Source: Platerodrilus igneus (taxonomy: Eukaryota > Arthropoda > Insecta > Coleoptera > Lycidae). Taken from it: 64,000 bases of DNA. Made by a program: the position numbers and the translations under genes. How positions within the stretch are numbered: position 1 is the stretch's first letter; each line of letters starts with the position of its first letter. Positions 36,621-47,461 of this stretch are shown here, piece by piece. Below the pieces are notes generated by a model. The model was not told the origin of the DNA. It did not search any database and saw only the letters and a program-made list of their open reading frames with translations. The stretch is taken from the NCBI GenBank assembly GCA_036346225.1, contig JARFIW010001490.1, positions 496,001 through 560,000 of the forward strand, given 5' to 3'.

Positions 36621-36960
36621 TATGGTTTTGATGATATACCTGCAAACGAACAAAGCAAAATCGCAGTTTTTCTCGTTCTATCAATGTCAAACTTACGCTA
36701 GTGCCTTAAAACATAGACTCAGAGATAACGTCAATGTAATCGCATTATGGAAACAGGATAAAATCAATCTCAGACATATCTTTCTTGATCATATAAGCGG
36801 TGACATGACATATCCGAAATTTAAAGAAATGTACTTACAGTGTTGAGGTGACTCAAAACATAATTTTATAACTATTGTGAAAGATTTTGATTTGGATAAG
36901 GGGCGGTATCGGAAGAATTTTGACGAGTATATAAATATAAAAGAAGCTATTAATGGTTAG
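36621..36960 (+). pseudogene. Duplicate of the packaging ATPase C-terminus
   Basis: Begins immediately after ICDGC of the polymerase frame and stays in phase, giving a chance fusion. It repeats the ATPase blocks MVLMIYLQTNKAKSQFF, QTYASALKHRLRDN and DMTYPKF, with a TGA at 36844-36846, and then runs to GRYRKNF. Relative to the left copy it lacks 24 bases (eight codons between FFSF and YQCQ), a deletion between short repeats of TTCG. Part of the inner inverted repeat. Confidence 0.85.
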
Positions 36961-37470
36961 CCCCAATCCAAAGTTTCGGCGGATGTTAAAGATTTTATTG
37001 CAAATAAACGTTGGCTTGATCGATACCATGCAAAAGCGCTTCCCAGTTGCAAGCAATCGCCAAAAAATTTCCCATACCTACAACAAACGGTTAAACTCGA
37101 AGACATGGACGCAACTATAAAGAAAATTAAACAACTCGTTTCAGAAGAACCGTTTCGTTTTGGCATATAGTATCGGACCTTCTCGCGGTATGTGTAATAG
37201 ATTTTGTTACTGATTTCTTCCAAGGATACTAAACCCTGTCAACTGCAATAAACACCGGTTAGATTAACCATCTTTTCGCACTGCTTCAAATTTGTAATAC
37301 GAAACTGTTCAAGATTCACAACTTTGTTAGCTATAAGGACGCGGGTGAAGATGTTTGTTACATATACAGGCACTATTTATAGCAAAAATATACTTAATCG
37401 TTGGGTCGCCGTCTAACCCGTTCAGATAATTTTTTACAAAATCTATATCTTTTCTTGGCTACCGCGAATT
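36630..37470 (-). repeat. Inner inverted repeat, right arm
   Basis: Mirror of 32700-33580. The homology ends sharply near CTTGGCTACC, after which the right side reads GCGAATTTGAGAACCGC and the left side is unrelated. Confidence 0.88.
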
Positions 37471-38969
37471 TGAGAACCGCAACGATTTGATTGGTCCAGA
37501 AGATGTTAAAAATGCCTCGATTGTGAGTAAGTTTTATCTTGTTGATACAATAAATACAGCACATTCTGCGGAGGGCGATGTATCGCTCGTTAAAAGATAT
37601 ACTTATATATCGCGTTGAAATTTTCAAAAGCACATTTATTTGTTTTCCAATAATATTTATATAAAATTCGTTATACATGTAATGTACAACATTCACCGGG
37701 GAAAATACAAATTCTTGAGCATAAAGGTTATTGAACGTAATTATACTTATGCATGCATTGCTGGAAGGTTAATAATTAGCATTGATTAGTGCTTTAAACA
37801 AATACGGCATTCCCTAGCAGTCGGTAATGAACAAGCAAATGTTCAAACAAGCATGTTCGCATATTAAACGGCTACTCTTTTAAGCGAAAAGTTTAGAGAG
37901 TATTTATAATATTTTGATTCAGTTAAAGTGCTTTAACAGAAATTTTCTACAAACCATCAAAAGGTACCGTTTAGTTTATTAGAACGCATTTATTTAACGG
38001 GGTTTGTGTTATCCGATTTATCTAAGCTTTTGCCAATATATGTCAATGCTAAATGAAAAACAAATAAAATTATAAAGGTATTTACAATATTTCTTAATAC
38101 AAACACATTGCCTCGAGCACAATTTAAACGCTTGTTGGTATTTAATACGCCAAGGTTTAAGGCATCGCAGCTTTTTCTTAATTGGTTTAAACCGAAACAT
38201 TTTGTTTAAAATAAGAGATATAGTACATATATCTAAATAAGACGGTTTTTGATAACGGTTATTTCCCCTGTCGTTTAAAGTAGCAGTATTTGTAAAAGCA
38301 ACTCATAAACTTGTTTAAGACCTTATCACAAAGCTGATTAAAGTATTGCTAAAATTTGATAAATTATATATAGAAATAAAAAGTCTTAGATTAAAACTTC
38401 TATTTTTATGTTCTACAATATTTTTTTTAATGTCTCCCAATATCGTGACGAAGTATATGGTCTTCTATTAGGCGTATAGGGCCCGAATCTAGATCCACAT
38501 CTACAATAATGAAATTATAATTTTATTTACATGTATGATTCATAAAACTTACCCCCGACGTGTGATTTTTGGATCCTCAGCCCTATCGCCAACATGTTGA
38601 ACTCCGGCACAGATATTGGGAATTAAATTGCGAGCTTCGACTTTTGGAGTCGTTACATCTAAAAGAAAATATATGTATTTATTATAACATACATTAATAA
38701 CATACCTGCGAAATCATGCATTGTAGTGACTAGATATAACCACCAACCTCGCTCGGTATTTTATATAGTTCATCAATGTCAAATTCCAGAGCATACATTA
38801 GTATATCTATCATTAGGCTTTCACCGCAAAGGTAAAGTTACTGGTACACCTGATTAAGCTAATGACTACTGTCCGCCGTGAGGTGCATAGCCATAGTATT
38901 ATTAAGACTTATTTGCACTAAAAATTGCTTAGTTGAAGAAAACCATTGTACTTCTAGTTAAAGTTAATT
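37471..38969. other. AT-rich spacer inside the right arm
   Basis: No ORF that I can support. One inverted unit of the CACAATAGTTTTCTTC family (GAAGAAAACCATTGTAC) lies near 38937-38953. No counterpart of the bulk was found in the left arm. Confidence 0.55.
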
Positions 38970-40862
38970 AATTATAGCGATTTGATGTAATGTAGTTTTA
39001 CTAATTATTTTAGAGTTACAAAAATATTTTTGAGAATTTTCACAATTTGATTCTAATGAGTAATGTTTCGTAATGTATAGAATGAGTTACATAGTAATAA
39101 GTGTAAATGACTATGACATTGTTCAGTGCTTTTAACGAGGACGTATAATTAACCTGAAAATAAATAAACATTGATAACTTATGCCCGCGTGATTTTTTCG
39201 TGAAAGAAATCGCTATACTCAATGTAGAAAGCGGTGACTTGTGGCACGAGATTTTCTGCGTACATAAAACAATAATTATTCGGAGAAAACTTTAAAAATG
39301 ATGTACTAATTGATCTTGTTATACAACTCGATTGCAGGAAATTACCTGTTTCTACATTGTTTTTTAAATGGAATGTAATAAGAATTTCATTAACTATGCT
39401 TGAACTTGACATGAGGACGTATAATTAGCATAAAAATAAATAAACATTGATAACCTATGCTCGCTCGTTATCGTTTGCAGAAATTCGAGGTTTTCGGATT
39501 TTGCATAATATGCTATTGTATTATAAATAACACCGCGTTTTAACGCTCTTTTCTACGTAAATATTATGGAAAATCTGTAAATTTTTCCAATTCGGTTCTA
39601 CGAGTAATGTATCGTAATGCATACAAAGAGCTTGCCAACAAATTACCGGTTATTAATTATGTTACATTTTAATAAGGTCGAAGACGTTATTTATTATTTG
39701 TTTTATGGATATTTCCGTAATTAAATTCATTTCTTGGGTAATATTTTTCGCGAATTACCTCTTGTTAAGAAGTGCTTTTACGCTAAAGATTTCAGTTTAA
39801 ATATGGAGCGCTTTTTGGTTTAGATATTGTTATAGTTTGAATTTTTATTTACGCATATATCTAAAGTACGAATCCTTCTCAAAGACTGTTTTGCAATATG
39901 TATTTTAGCAGCTTTTAGTTTGCCAATACCTCTATTTAAAACCATGTAATTATCGCGATTTAATGTGACGTCACCAAAAATACCTTTGGGTTAAGAAACA
40001 TTTTCGAATTTTCCATAAACAATATGAAAGTAGAGCGTTCGGTGAAAGGGTATCAAAGTCGATGGTCGTATTTTATAACAGGATTTATGTTGATTGGAAA
40101 GGATCTGTCGATTCATATAAGTATTGGCCTAGGGTTTCTAGTTCAAAAATATCTGTTTCAACTTCTGAAGAACGAGGTACAAGCAGGAGGTAAGTCCTTT
40201 TTTAGTTTAAAATTATTATTCTTGCATAAATTAACAAATAAAATTGTTTGCTATGCAAATTTGTGCTATTAATGATTAGTATACCGAATAAACTGTATTA
40301 ACGCTTATTGTTATTTTCCAATGGGTTGTTAATAATAATACATCCTGACGTTTTAGTTTATAAGCTGTAAGTTTTTTTCCCACACCTCCCCACTAAGAGC
40401 TAGTTGATGCTAAGAAAATGTTTATATGATTAGCCTGGGGTAAAGTCGGGTGCAACACTGAACATAGACTTTAAATTAGACTAAAATTAACATTTTGTCA
40501 TTTGCAGATTTTTTTGCCGATCTATGTATCTTAACTGTATGCAAATTTGTGCTATTAATGATTATTATACCGAATAAACTGTATTAACGCTTATTGTTAT
40601 TTTCCAATGGGTTGCTAATAATAATAATACATTTATAAGCTGTATGTTTTTTCCCCTCTCCCACTAAGAGCTAGTTGAATCAAAAAATAATGTGCTTGTG
40701 TTTGAACGCCTATTTGCTAATAAACGGATACATGTCTTTTTAGTTTATTGGCTTGCTAATTGGTTTGCAGATTTATGTAAATGTTGCTAGCTGGGAGAAT
40801 TGGCAGATTCGGTGGAACCGGGGGAAGGATGACGGGGCCCGTCGACCTGGCTCGGGGTGCGT
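38970..40862 (-). repeat. Outer inverted repeat, right arm (interrupted)
   Basis: Mirror of 31058-32115, made of 38970-40096 and 40803-40862, with an insertion between. The homology ends at CTCGGGGTGCGTG near 40862, a few bases before Gypsy-B resumes. Confidence 0.87.
40097..40802 (+). mobile_element. Insertion of about 0.7 kb in the right arm
   Basis: Absent from the left arm, where AATCTGCAATCAACATAAATCC is continuous. It contains a direct duplication: 40230-40400 and 40535-40690 share ATGCAAATTTGTGCTATTAA, ACCGAATAAACTGTATTAAC and CCCACTAAGAGCTAGTTGA. No ORF or clear terminal repeats. Confidence 0.7.
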
Positions 40863-40865
40863 GAC

Positions 40866-41938
40866 CTTTGTATCTGGCAAAAATGACCAGAACGGACCTT
40901 AGAATTTCCCATGTTAAATCCCATAAGAAAACCGGTTTTTTGTGGTCGTACGAAGGTAGCTTACCTACTGTCAATTATTTTAAAACATCAACAACCGATA
41001 AGCTTTCATCCACGTCGATTGTCAATTTCAGAGAAGGAAAAACTGAAAGTTATGTTATATGATATTTTGGCTCAGCGCATCATTGAACCTAGTTTTTCTG
41101 CTTATGCGAAAAAGACGGGTGATTTAAGGTTATGTGTGGAATACAGAATAATTAATAAAATAACGGTTAAAGATAATTATCCAACCCCTCTTATCGATGA
41201 TCATTTGGATCAACTTAAAAATAAAAAGGTACATAGTTGTATCGATCATAAGCACGGGTTTTATCATGTGAAAATGTCTGATGAATCGGATAAGTATACT
41301 AGCTTTGTTACTCCGTTGGGACAGTACCAGTATCGCAAAATACCAATGGGTCTGACCAATGCTCCAAAGGAGTTTGCTAGGTTTACTAATGAAGTCTTTA
41401 AAATGTTGATCAGTGAGAATAATGTAATGTTGTATCTTGATGATCTCTTAATTGCGACAGAAACTTATGAGGAACATTTTGAGATATTAAGGAAGGTATT
41501 AAGATTAGCCAGACAGTATCAGTTAGAATTTAGAGTGGACAAAAGTTCTTTGATGTATCCCGAAGTTACCTACTTGGGTTATTTTATAAATGAAAATGAA
41601 ATACGCTCTAGTAAGGCAAATGTGCAATCGTTATTGGATTATTTTGTACTACGGTCTACAAAAGAAGTTCATGGTTTTGTTTCTTTGGCCAGCTATTTTC
41701 GTAGATTTATGTACAATTTTGCACTTATTGCAATACCTCTTCATAATTCAATAAAGAAGAATGTTGAGTTAAAGTTTGGGCCAGAAGAAAATGAAGCTTT
41801 TGAATGTTTGAAGGGTAGATTATCATCAAGTCCTATTCTAGCGATTTATTCGCCAAAATTCGAAACCGAACTGCACTGTGATGCGAGCAGTAGTAGTTTT
41901 GGTAGTATTCTTTTGCAAAAGCAAGCAGATGGTGTGTT
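40866..41938 (+). pseudogene. Gypsy-B reverse transcriptase
   Basis: From about residue 30 of the 40911 frame: QPISFHPRRLSISEKEKL, then IIEPSFSAYAKK, LRLCVEYRIINKITVKDNYP, the palm block SCIDHKHGFYHVKM, YRKIPMGLTNAPKEFARF, and the catalytic YLDD in NVMLYLDDLLIATE. The thumb and connection follow (EVTYLGYFINENEI, LASYFRRFMYNFA), with the first RNase H Asp in ELHCDASSSSFGSILLQ. Palm Asp is kept, though neighbours differ from consensus (DHKHGF rather than D-x-x-x-G-(F/Y)). Stop TAG at 41940-41942. It continues the gag-protease at 28344-29368 across the composite insertion. Confidence 0.92.
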
Positions 41939-42348
41939 ATAGCTAGCTTTTATTTTAGTCATAGAACAACACCAGCTGAGAGTAAGTACCACAGTTTTGA
42001 GGTTGAATGTTTGTCGGTAATTTAAGCTATTAAACGTTTCCATATTTATTTGTTCGGTATCAAATTCAAGGTAATCACTGATTGTTATAGCTTTCACCTA
42101 ACGCTGAGTAAGCAACATGTTAATCCAAGAATTTCTAGGTGGGTTATATTTTTGCAAAATTATGATTATGAAATAGTTCACCAGTCGGGTAAGAAAATGT
42201 CGCCTGTAGATGCACTTAGTAGGTGCCATAGCGTTCTTGTTTTAGAACCAAGTAGTTTCGAACGAACCCTTTCAATTAAACAGTGTAAGGATCCTGAAAC
42301 TCAAAATATAGCGAAGCAATTAGAAATATCGAGGATAAACTTTTTGAA
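41939..42348 (+). pseudogene. Gypsy-B RNase H
   Basis: After the TAG, a shifted frame reads TTPAESKYHSFEVECLSVI, a TAA, then AIKRFHIYLFG. The 42050 frame gives KVITDCYSFHLTLSK (the TDH block, with Cys for His), RISRWVIFLQNYDYEIVH and PVDALSR. Damaged by stops at both ends, but the block order is complete. Confidence 0.85.
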
Positions 42349-42768
42349 ATGCGAAATGGTCTTATTTATAGGAAGGATAAAAAGAATAAGTTGCTTTTTT
42401 ATGTGCCTAGTTGTTTAGAGCCCAATGTAATTCGCACGTGTCATGATGATATTGGTTATGTGGGCATTAATAAGGTTGTAAATAATATTAAGAAAGTGTA
42501 CTGGTTTCTTAACCTGAGACAAAAAGTTAAAGAATATATTCAGAATTGTTTAGAATGTTTAGAATTTTTTCCTGTTAGTGGCAAAATAGAAGGTTATTTA
42601 CACAGTATTGAAACGAGTGACGTTCCTTTTAAAACTGTCCACATAGATCATTCGGTCCTTAAGAAAAGAGCTCTTCCAGGGGTTATAAATATATCCTTGC
42701 TATTATCGATGCTTTTACAAAATTTATCAGGTTTTGTCCATGTAAAAGTACCTCCACAGAGGAAGTAA
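42349..42768 (+). pseudogene. Gypsy-B integrase, zinc-binding domain
   Basis: RNGLIYRKDKKNKLLFYVP, then CHDDIGYVGINKVVNNIKKV and YIQNCLECLEFFP. The second His of the HHCC motif is Tyr here (HDDIGYVG). The core starts PFKTVHIDH with its Asp, and a frameshift follows. TAA at 42766-42768. Confidence 0.87.
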
Positions 42769-43383
42769 TTAAACACATGTCAGATTATTTCAGAGTTTAT
42801 TCTAAGCACAGACGAGTAATCTCGGATCGTGGAACTTGCTTCACTTCGCATTTATTTAAGGATTTTGTGCAACAAGAGTTGATCATTCCTGTTTTAAATG
42901 CGGTATGAACACCCCGCGCAAATAGGCAAATAGAAAAATTTTACCGGGTTTTAACTACCATATTGGCAAAACTATCGATTGCTCTTAATAAATAGGATAC
43001 TGTAATAAGCAAAATTGAATTTGCAATGAATAATACTATTTGCCGGGCCACGATGGACACCCCAAGTAAATTGTTGTTTGGTGTAGATCAATTAAGTAAA
43101 GTGAATGGTAAATGTAGATTTATTTCAGAATTATATGCGGAAGAGGAGAGAAATCTAGAGAAAATTAGAGAACATACATCTAAAAATATAGACTAATCTC
43201 AAGATTACAATGAAAGTTACCATAATAAAAAGCGTAAGGAGGCATTGGTTTAAGCCGTTGACAATATGTTTTGATCAGAAATGTTGCTACCACACCTGGG
43301 ATAAATAAAAAGTTAATACCAAAATTTAAGAAACCATATGTTGTTGGCAAGGTCTTAGATAATAATCGACATGTGGTGAGAGA
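42760..43383 (+). pseudogene. Gypsy-B integrase, core and C-terminal module
   Basis: Blocks with several stops: HRRVISDRGTCFTSHLFKDF carries the second catalytic Asp; RQIEKFYRVL, preceded by RAN, includes the Glu; ATMDTPSKLLFGVDQ is the post-core block; and KLIPKFKKPYVVGKVL is the C-terminal GPY-like module. The last codons before the SINE region read VVRDI; the tail resumes at 43736. Confidence 0.85.
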
Positions 43384-43426
43384 TATTAATTTAAACTTAA
43401 ATTATTTAATTGTTTGTTATTTTTTA

Positions 43427-43723
43427 GGCGGCCGTGGTGTAGTTGGTATGTGTGTGACTATTACGCCCAAGGTCCCGGGTTCGAATCCCGACACGGTCCG
43501 CTTGAAAAATGTTAGGCGACCATTCTTCACAAAAATACACCCTCGTTCGGATGAGAGGTCAAATGGAGGTCCCGTGTGTGAGTGTTGCTACGCACGTTAA
43601 AGATACCTACCTTGCTTGGAACAGCAAGGGTTCGGCAAAATTTTAAATTTTCCAGGTAAAAAAACTCGCTTCCTGGCCAATGTTGTACCTTCGGGTGGAG
43701 CATTGGAAAATCACATGTAGGGT
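43427..43723 (+). mobile_element. tRNA-derived SINE, full copy
   Basis: The 5' head GGCGGCCGTGGTGTAGTTGG holds a pol III A box (TGGTGTAGTTGG, 43435-43446), and GGTTCGAATCC (43478-43488) is a perfect B box; both are expected internal promoter elements. The body is unrelated to tRNA. It ends with the hairpin CCAATGTTGTACC-TTCG-GGTGGAGCATTGG and AAAATCACATGTAGGGTG. It sits in the integrase C-terminus of Gypsy-B. Target duplication not obvious: 43384-43426 upstream also is foreign to the integrase frame. Confidence 0.88.
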
Positions 43724-43735
43724 GAAAAATATCGA

Positions 43736-43800
43736 AGGGTTCCAATTAACTCAAATGCCTTTCAATACGGTGGTCGGCCCTGATCAAATAAAACCTTATT
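43736..43800 (+). pseudogene. Gypsy-B integrase C-terminal tail
   Basis: NIEGFQLTQMPFNTVV, then GPDQIKPY, resumes the integrase tail after the SINE. The 'P-D-x-(I/M)-(K/R)-P' ending is usual for this lineage. Followed by AT-rich 3' sequence to the LTR at 44066. Confidence 0.75.
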
Positions 43801-44148
43801 TTTGTCAAGAGTTTCCTTCACAATTTATGTTCAGATTCACAAAAAAACGTTTCAGTGGCTACCTGAACTTGTATGTACTTTTATGAATATTTAATTATGC
43901 CAAGGATTTACGATTTTATGTACTGCTTATGTTGTAAGATTATTATGCATGACTCTGTTATGCACTACACTTATGATTTTTATGTCAAATTTATGATTTA
44001 TATTAAATTTATGAAGTTACGTCTCCGCTTGACCGAGGACGGTCAAAATGTCAGGTTGGCCGAGCTGTAAGCAATTATGTTATTTTATAGCCAATCAAGT
44101 TCAAGTGCCATCTTCAAAATTTTAAGTTATATTCTAGGTACGCTAGTA

Positions 44149-44236
44149 GGGTATATACAGGGCTACGACTTACCCACGCAAATCTTAAATTCGCACAATA
44201 GTTTTCTTCGACTAAGCATTTTCAACATTTGCAACA
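44149..44236 (+). mobile_element. 88 bp insertion with CTAGT duplication
   Basis: Flanked by CTAGT (44144-44148 and 44237-44241). Absent from the 5' LTR. It contains CGCACAATAGTTTTCTTCGA and ACTAAGCAT, the same unit clustered at 29370-29879. A minimal mobile copy of that unit. No terminal inverted repeat seen. Confidence 0.8.
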
Positions 44237-44277
44237 CTAGTCACTTTCTGTGTAATAATGTTTGTGGGGTTATGATT

Positions 44278-46065
44278 AAAGTCAAAGAAATTACCGGGCT
44301 CAATCGGAGAGTAGGGAGAGGTTGTAGAAAGCAGACTGACATATAAGGTATGCGGCTGTAAGGAGTTAGTGACAATACCTGCAAGAAAAAGTTAAGCAAA
44401 CCTGAAAAAAAGAATAAGCATAGCAGCAATGAAACGTCTAAGTTATTCAGTACTTTGTAGAATATAAATAAAACTGTTTAGATAAACTATATAATATAAC
44501 AACGGTAAAAGAATACAAAAATTTTTAGTACAAAGTGAGGTAATATTGGGGAGTAGCAGAAACGTTTCCTCACACACCAATTAAACATAAATCAGACAAA
44601 ATGTTTACAAAAGATAAATGGGTAAGACACAATTGATATGAGTAATTCAGCAGTATTAATTTTTCTTTCTTAATTTTTTTTTTCTATGTTTTAAAATAGC
44701 ATGCAAGTCTATTGTAAAAGGTATCAGAACGACAAAGATATGGTAAAGCAACGAATAGATATTTAAAGTAATAACCAGTAGGAAATAGTTCAACTTACAA
44801 AAGTCCTTCTGCAACGCTTCTTTGCAACTGAAGTGTGGGATTCAACGATGTTCTGCACTAACGAAGCACTTCACCCTTGACTGAGAGGGTGTTGATGGAA
44901 TTTCTTACACTTTACACTACTCACACCTACGTATTTCACTGGAGCTAGCAGCAGACAATATCACGCGTCGGAACTATGTAGCCTTGATAAATTCTACTTC
45001 CTAAGACAATAATTTCGAAATATTCTGTAGCACTAGTTTAATTTCAACTGGGACCAGATGTATATTATTTTCATAAACATCCCAATAAGCAGTGAGAAAC
45101 TTCAAACAATACCTTTGTAAGCCGGTAATCTGTTATATTTCGCAATTAACGAAATTTGCGCAAGTAATGATCTATTTTAGATTCTTTGTTGTTAGAAAAT
45201 TCAGAAACTACAGTATCACTGTATTTAAGTAATCCAAAGTGTGCGCTACTCTGAGAAAAACAGGACCGCGAAACTAGATCGCACACACAGTTTTAAAAAT
45301 CAAAAGACAAAACAACTAAAAAGAACCATAACGGGTAAAGCACGTGTATCACTAAAGCAAGTCCGTCAAACGTTCCTTAAAACATTTATCTCACAAGAAA
45401 AACAACTAAAAACAATTAGTAAGGCAACGCGTATCACTAAAATAATGTTCCGTAAAACAAGCACGTGCGGTCGAGTCAACAAGTTCTATCACTTTTTTTC
45501 CAACAGAAAAGCAACAAAAATAACAATTATTAAAGCTACGCGTATCACTGAAACAATCCGACTCTTTTCAAAGCAAACAGCACACACTATTTTTAACGTC
45601 ATTAATCTGTAGGAACGAAGAGCAAACTCAAACTGTTTATCTAAACCCGTTGTTACCATAAACTCTTGTCGACTCTTATCTCCTTCGCTAATAACATAAG
45701 GAACAACCAAAACGTGAATGCCGCAATCATATCTAAATAATTAATTACAGCGGTTTATTATTTCCGATAAGTTGGAAAGTAATTTACGAATAATCCAATT
45801 AAAATTCGTTCCTCGCAATTTATTTATGAATGAAAATCAATCTTCAATTAATCTATTTTTAAATTGATACACACGAGTTAAATTGCATACAAATCTGAAC
45901 TATTCGAAAGTATTTACTTTATACAAACAGCGATCCACTCAATATAATACGACGCCTTCGCCAACGGTTTAATAAATATAAAATATAGAAATAGTAATTG
46001 CAGAAAGGTATTTACTAATTGAGAAAAAGCGTAAAATGTTAAACGATTAAAAATGCACGTTACAA
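44278..46065 (+). mobile_element. 1788 bp insertion of unknown class
   Basis: Flanked by ATT (44275-44277 and 46066-46068), and absent from the 5' LTR, where GGTTATGATTATTCAGG is continuous. It starts AAAGTCAAAG and ends CACGTTACAA. It holds a 123-codon plus frame at 45241-45612, Lys/Thr-rich, which lies over three tandem repeats and is probably not a protein. No RT, transposase or LTR was recognised. The 3 bp duplication is compatible with several DNA transposon superfamilies. Confidence 0.7.
45306..45570 (+). repeat. About 100 bp tandem repeat, three units
   Basis: Each unit has AAACAACTAAAAA or a variant followed by ACGCGTATCACTAAA. Starts near 45308, 45402 and 45508. Diverged. Confidence 0.65.
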
Positions 46066-47166
46066 ATTATTCAGGTAATGGAAAATGTGTGGTGAGATTG
46101 TGTAGAAAATAAATCTAAGTTCATCTGTGAAACAAAATAACATTTTTATTTAAGAATTAGTCCGAAAGAAGCCTACAAATGATTTTTTCAAATTGAGTAT
46201 ATACGAGTAACTCGAAGTAGGAAAATGTAGTCTCAGATAGGATTTGAGCGTGACGCTCTCTGACATGTACTTAGACGCTTTACCAGCCGGAAAAAAAATA
46301 GTCTAGATAGAATTTTAGGATTTCAACGTGTAGTCTTATGATATGTACTGAGACACACCATCAGCTGAGATTGCGATATTAATGCTGCAACTGATCAGTT
46401 TTGTAAATTTAAATTGCATAGATCATTATTAAGTCAATTTAACTTTTAATGACGTTTTGCACTTTGGCAATTTTTATCTGACATAATATACTTAAGCTCA
46501 TGACTTATGCCTCTGAAGTTAAATCTAAATATAGAAATGATTGTACTAAGTAAGCTGAATCTTAATACTCTAATGTTAACTATAAATATGAAGCTACAAT
46601 TTAGACCTTTATACATGATGTTTCAGAAACCTTTATCTATTTAAACATTAATGAAAAATGTTCGTATAAACCACAATTAAATTTAGTTACACGAAATTGT
46701 CTACAAAGAATGGGGATTTATATTTCATTAGAATAAGGCTATTGAGATGTCTGCCGTAACGTGCCAAGAACTTTCGCCAAAAAAAACCTATAGTGCATTG
46801 GCGCTTAGTTAAATAGAAACCGGATGCAAAAAGAAAAAAATTAATATTGGTGTAGCCTGAATATTTTAATTTCAACATCCCAAAAGCATAATTTTTTTGT
46901 AGAATACATACTTTAATGTAGTTTAGGTCCATCAATTACTTCAAAACCACTAATAAGGGAACATGATATTTATAATAGTGAAACTAATAATATGAACGCT
47001 CATAATTATCCCAAATATGGGAAAGTTTTGTAACGCGTTGCGTTACGCTAACGATAAGTTCTTACTTAAACATTGTAGTTCAAATTTTGTTGTTATAAAA
47101 ATAATTCAGTTATTAGAGTTTAACATTACTCTTTTTAAATATATTGTTTGATAAGAATGAAGAGAT

Positions 47167-47406
47167 CATCATCATCATCATTAGGTCTTCAGTCCTGGAA
47201 CTGGTTAGACGCGTACCATCATTTTTTCCTATTTTGCACTAACCTACACACTTTCCTGAAATTTGCACAGTCTGATTTAAGTTTACATCTACCTCCGTAT
47301 TCCTATCTCTGCTTGTAATATATCTCATACTATTCCCCAAAAATGCCTTAGAACGTATCCTGTCCTTCTATTTCTCTTATTTTTTTTGTAGATATCCTTG
47401 TTTCTC
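47167..47406 (-). mobile_element. 240 bp retroposon-like insertion with (ATC)n end
   Basis: Flanked by a perfect 9 bp repeat, TGAAGAGAT (47158-47166 and 47407-47415). Absent from R1 copies 2 and 3. Begins with ATCATCATCATCATCATTAG; a trinucleotide tail at one end and a 9 bp duplication suggest target-primed insertion in minus orientation. Resembles 3' ends of RTE-type LINEs, but that is only an impression. Confidence 0.7.
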
Positions 47407-47461
47407 TGAAGAGATATTACACCAAAAAAGCTACAAGCAGATATCGAAATTTCATGAACAC

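Larger units (their letters stand above)
29370..40865. mobile_element. Composite insertion with Maverick/Polinton-like remnant
   Basis: Lies between the protease-RT linker and the RT of Gypsy-B. It contains a packaging-ATPase pseudogene (minus strand) and the N-terminal region of a type B DNA polymerase protein (plus strand). Two pairs of segmental inverted repeats flank them: 31058-32115 with 38970-40862, and 32700-33580 with 36630-37470. The ATPase and polymerase pair is characteristic of Mavericks/Polintons and the related adintoviruses. No capsid, protease or integrase gene of that group was recognised. Exact ends are uncertain: 29370-31057 has no counterpart outside the right arm. Confidence 0.75.
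44066..46177 (+). repeat. Gypsy-B 3' LTR, expanded by two insertions
   Basis: LTR sequence is present at 44066-44148, 44237-44277 and 46066-46177, in the same order as in the 5' LTR. It ends GAAGCCTACA. Removing the 88 bp and 1788 bp insertions leaves about 236 bp. It is followed by AATG and R1. Confidence 0.87.

Noticed and set aside
43427..43500. Functional tRNA gene
   Set aside because: A and B boxes are present, but no acceptor stem or anticodon arm closes correctly and the sequence continues into a SINE body.
45241..45612. 123-codon Lys/Thr-rich protein
   Set aside because: Lies over three diverged tandem repeats and has no domain; more likely a low-complexity frame.
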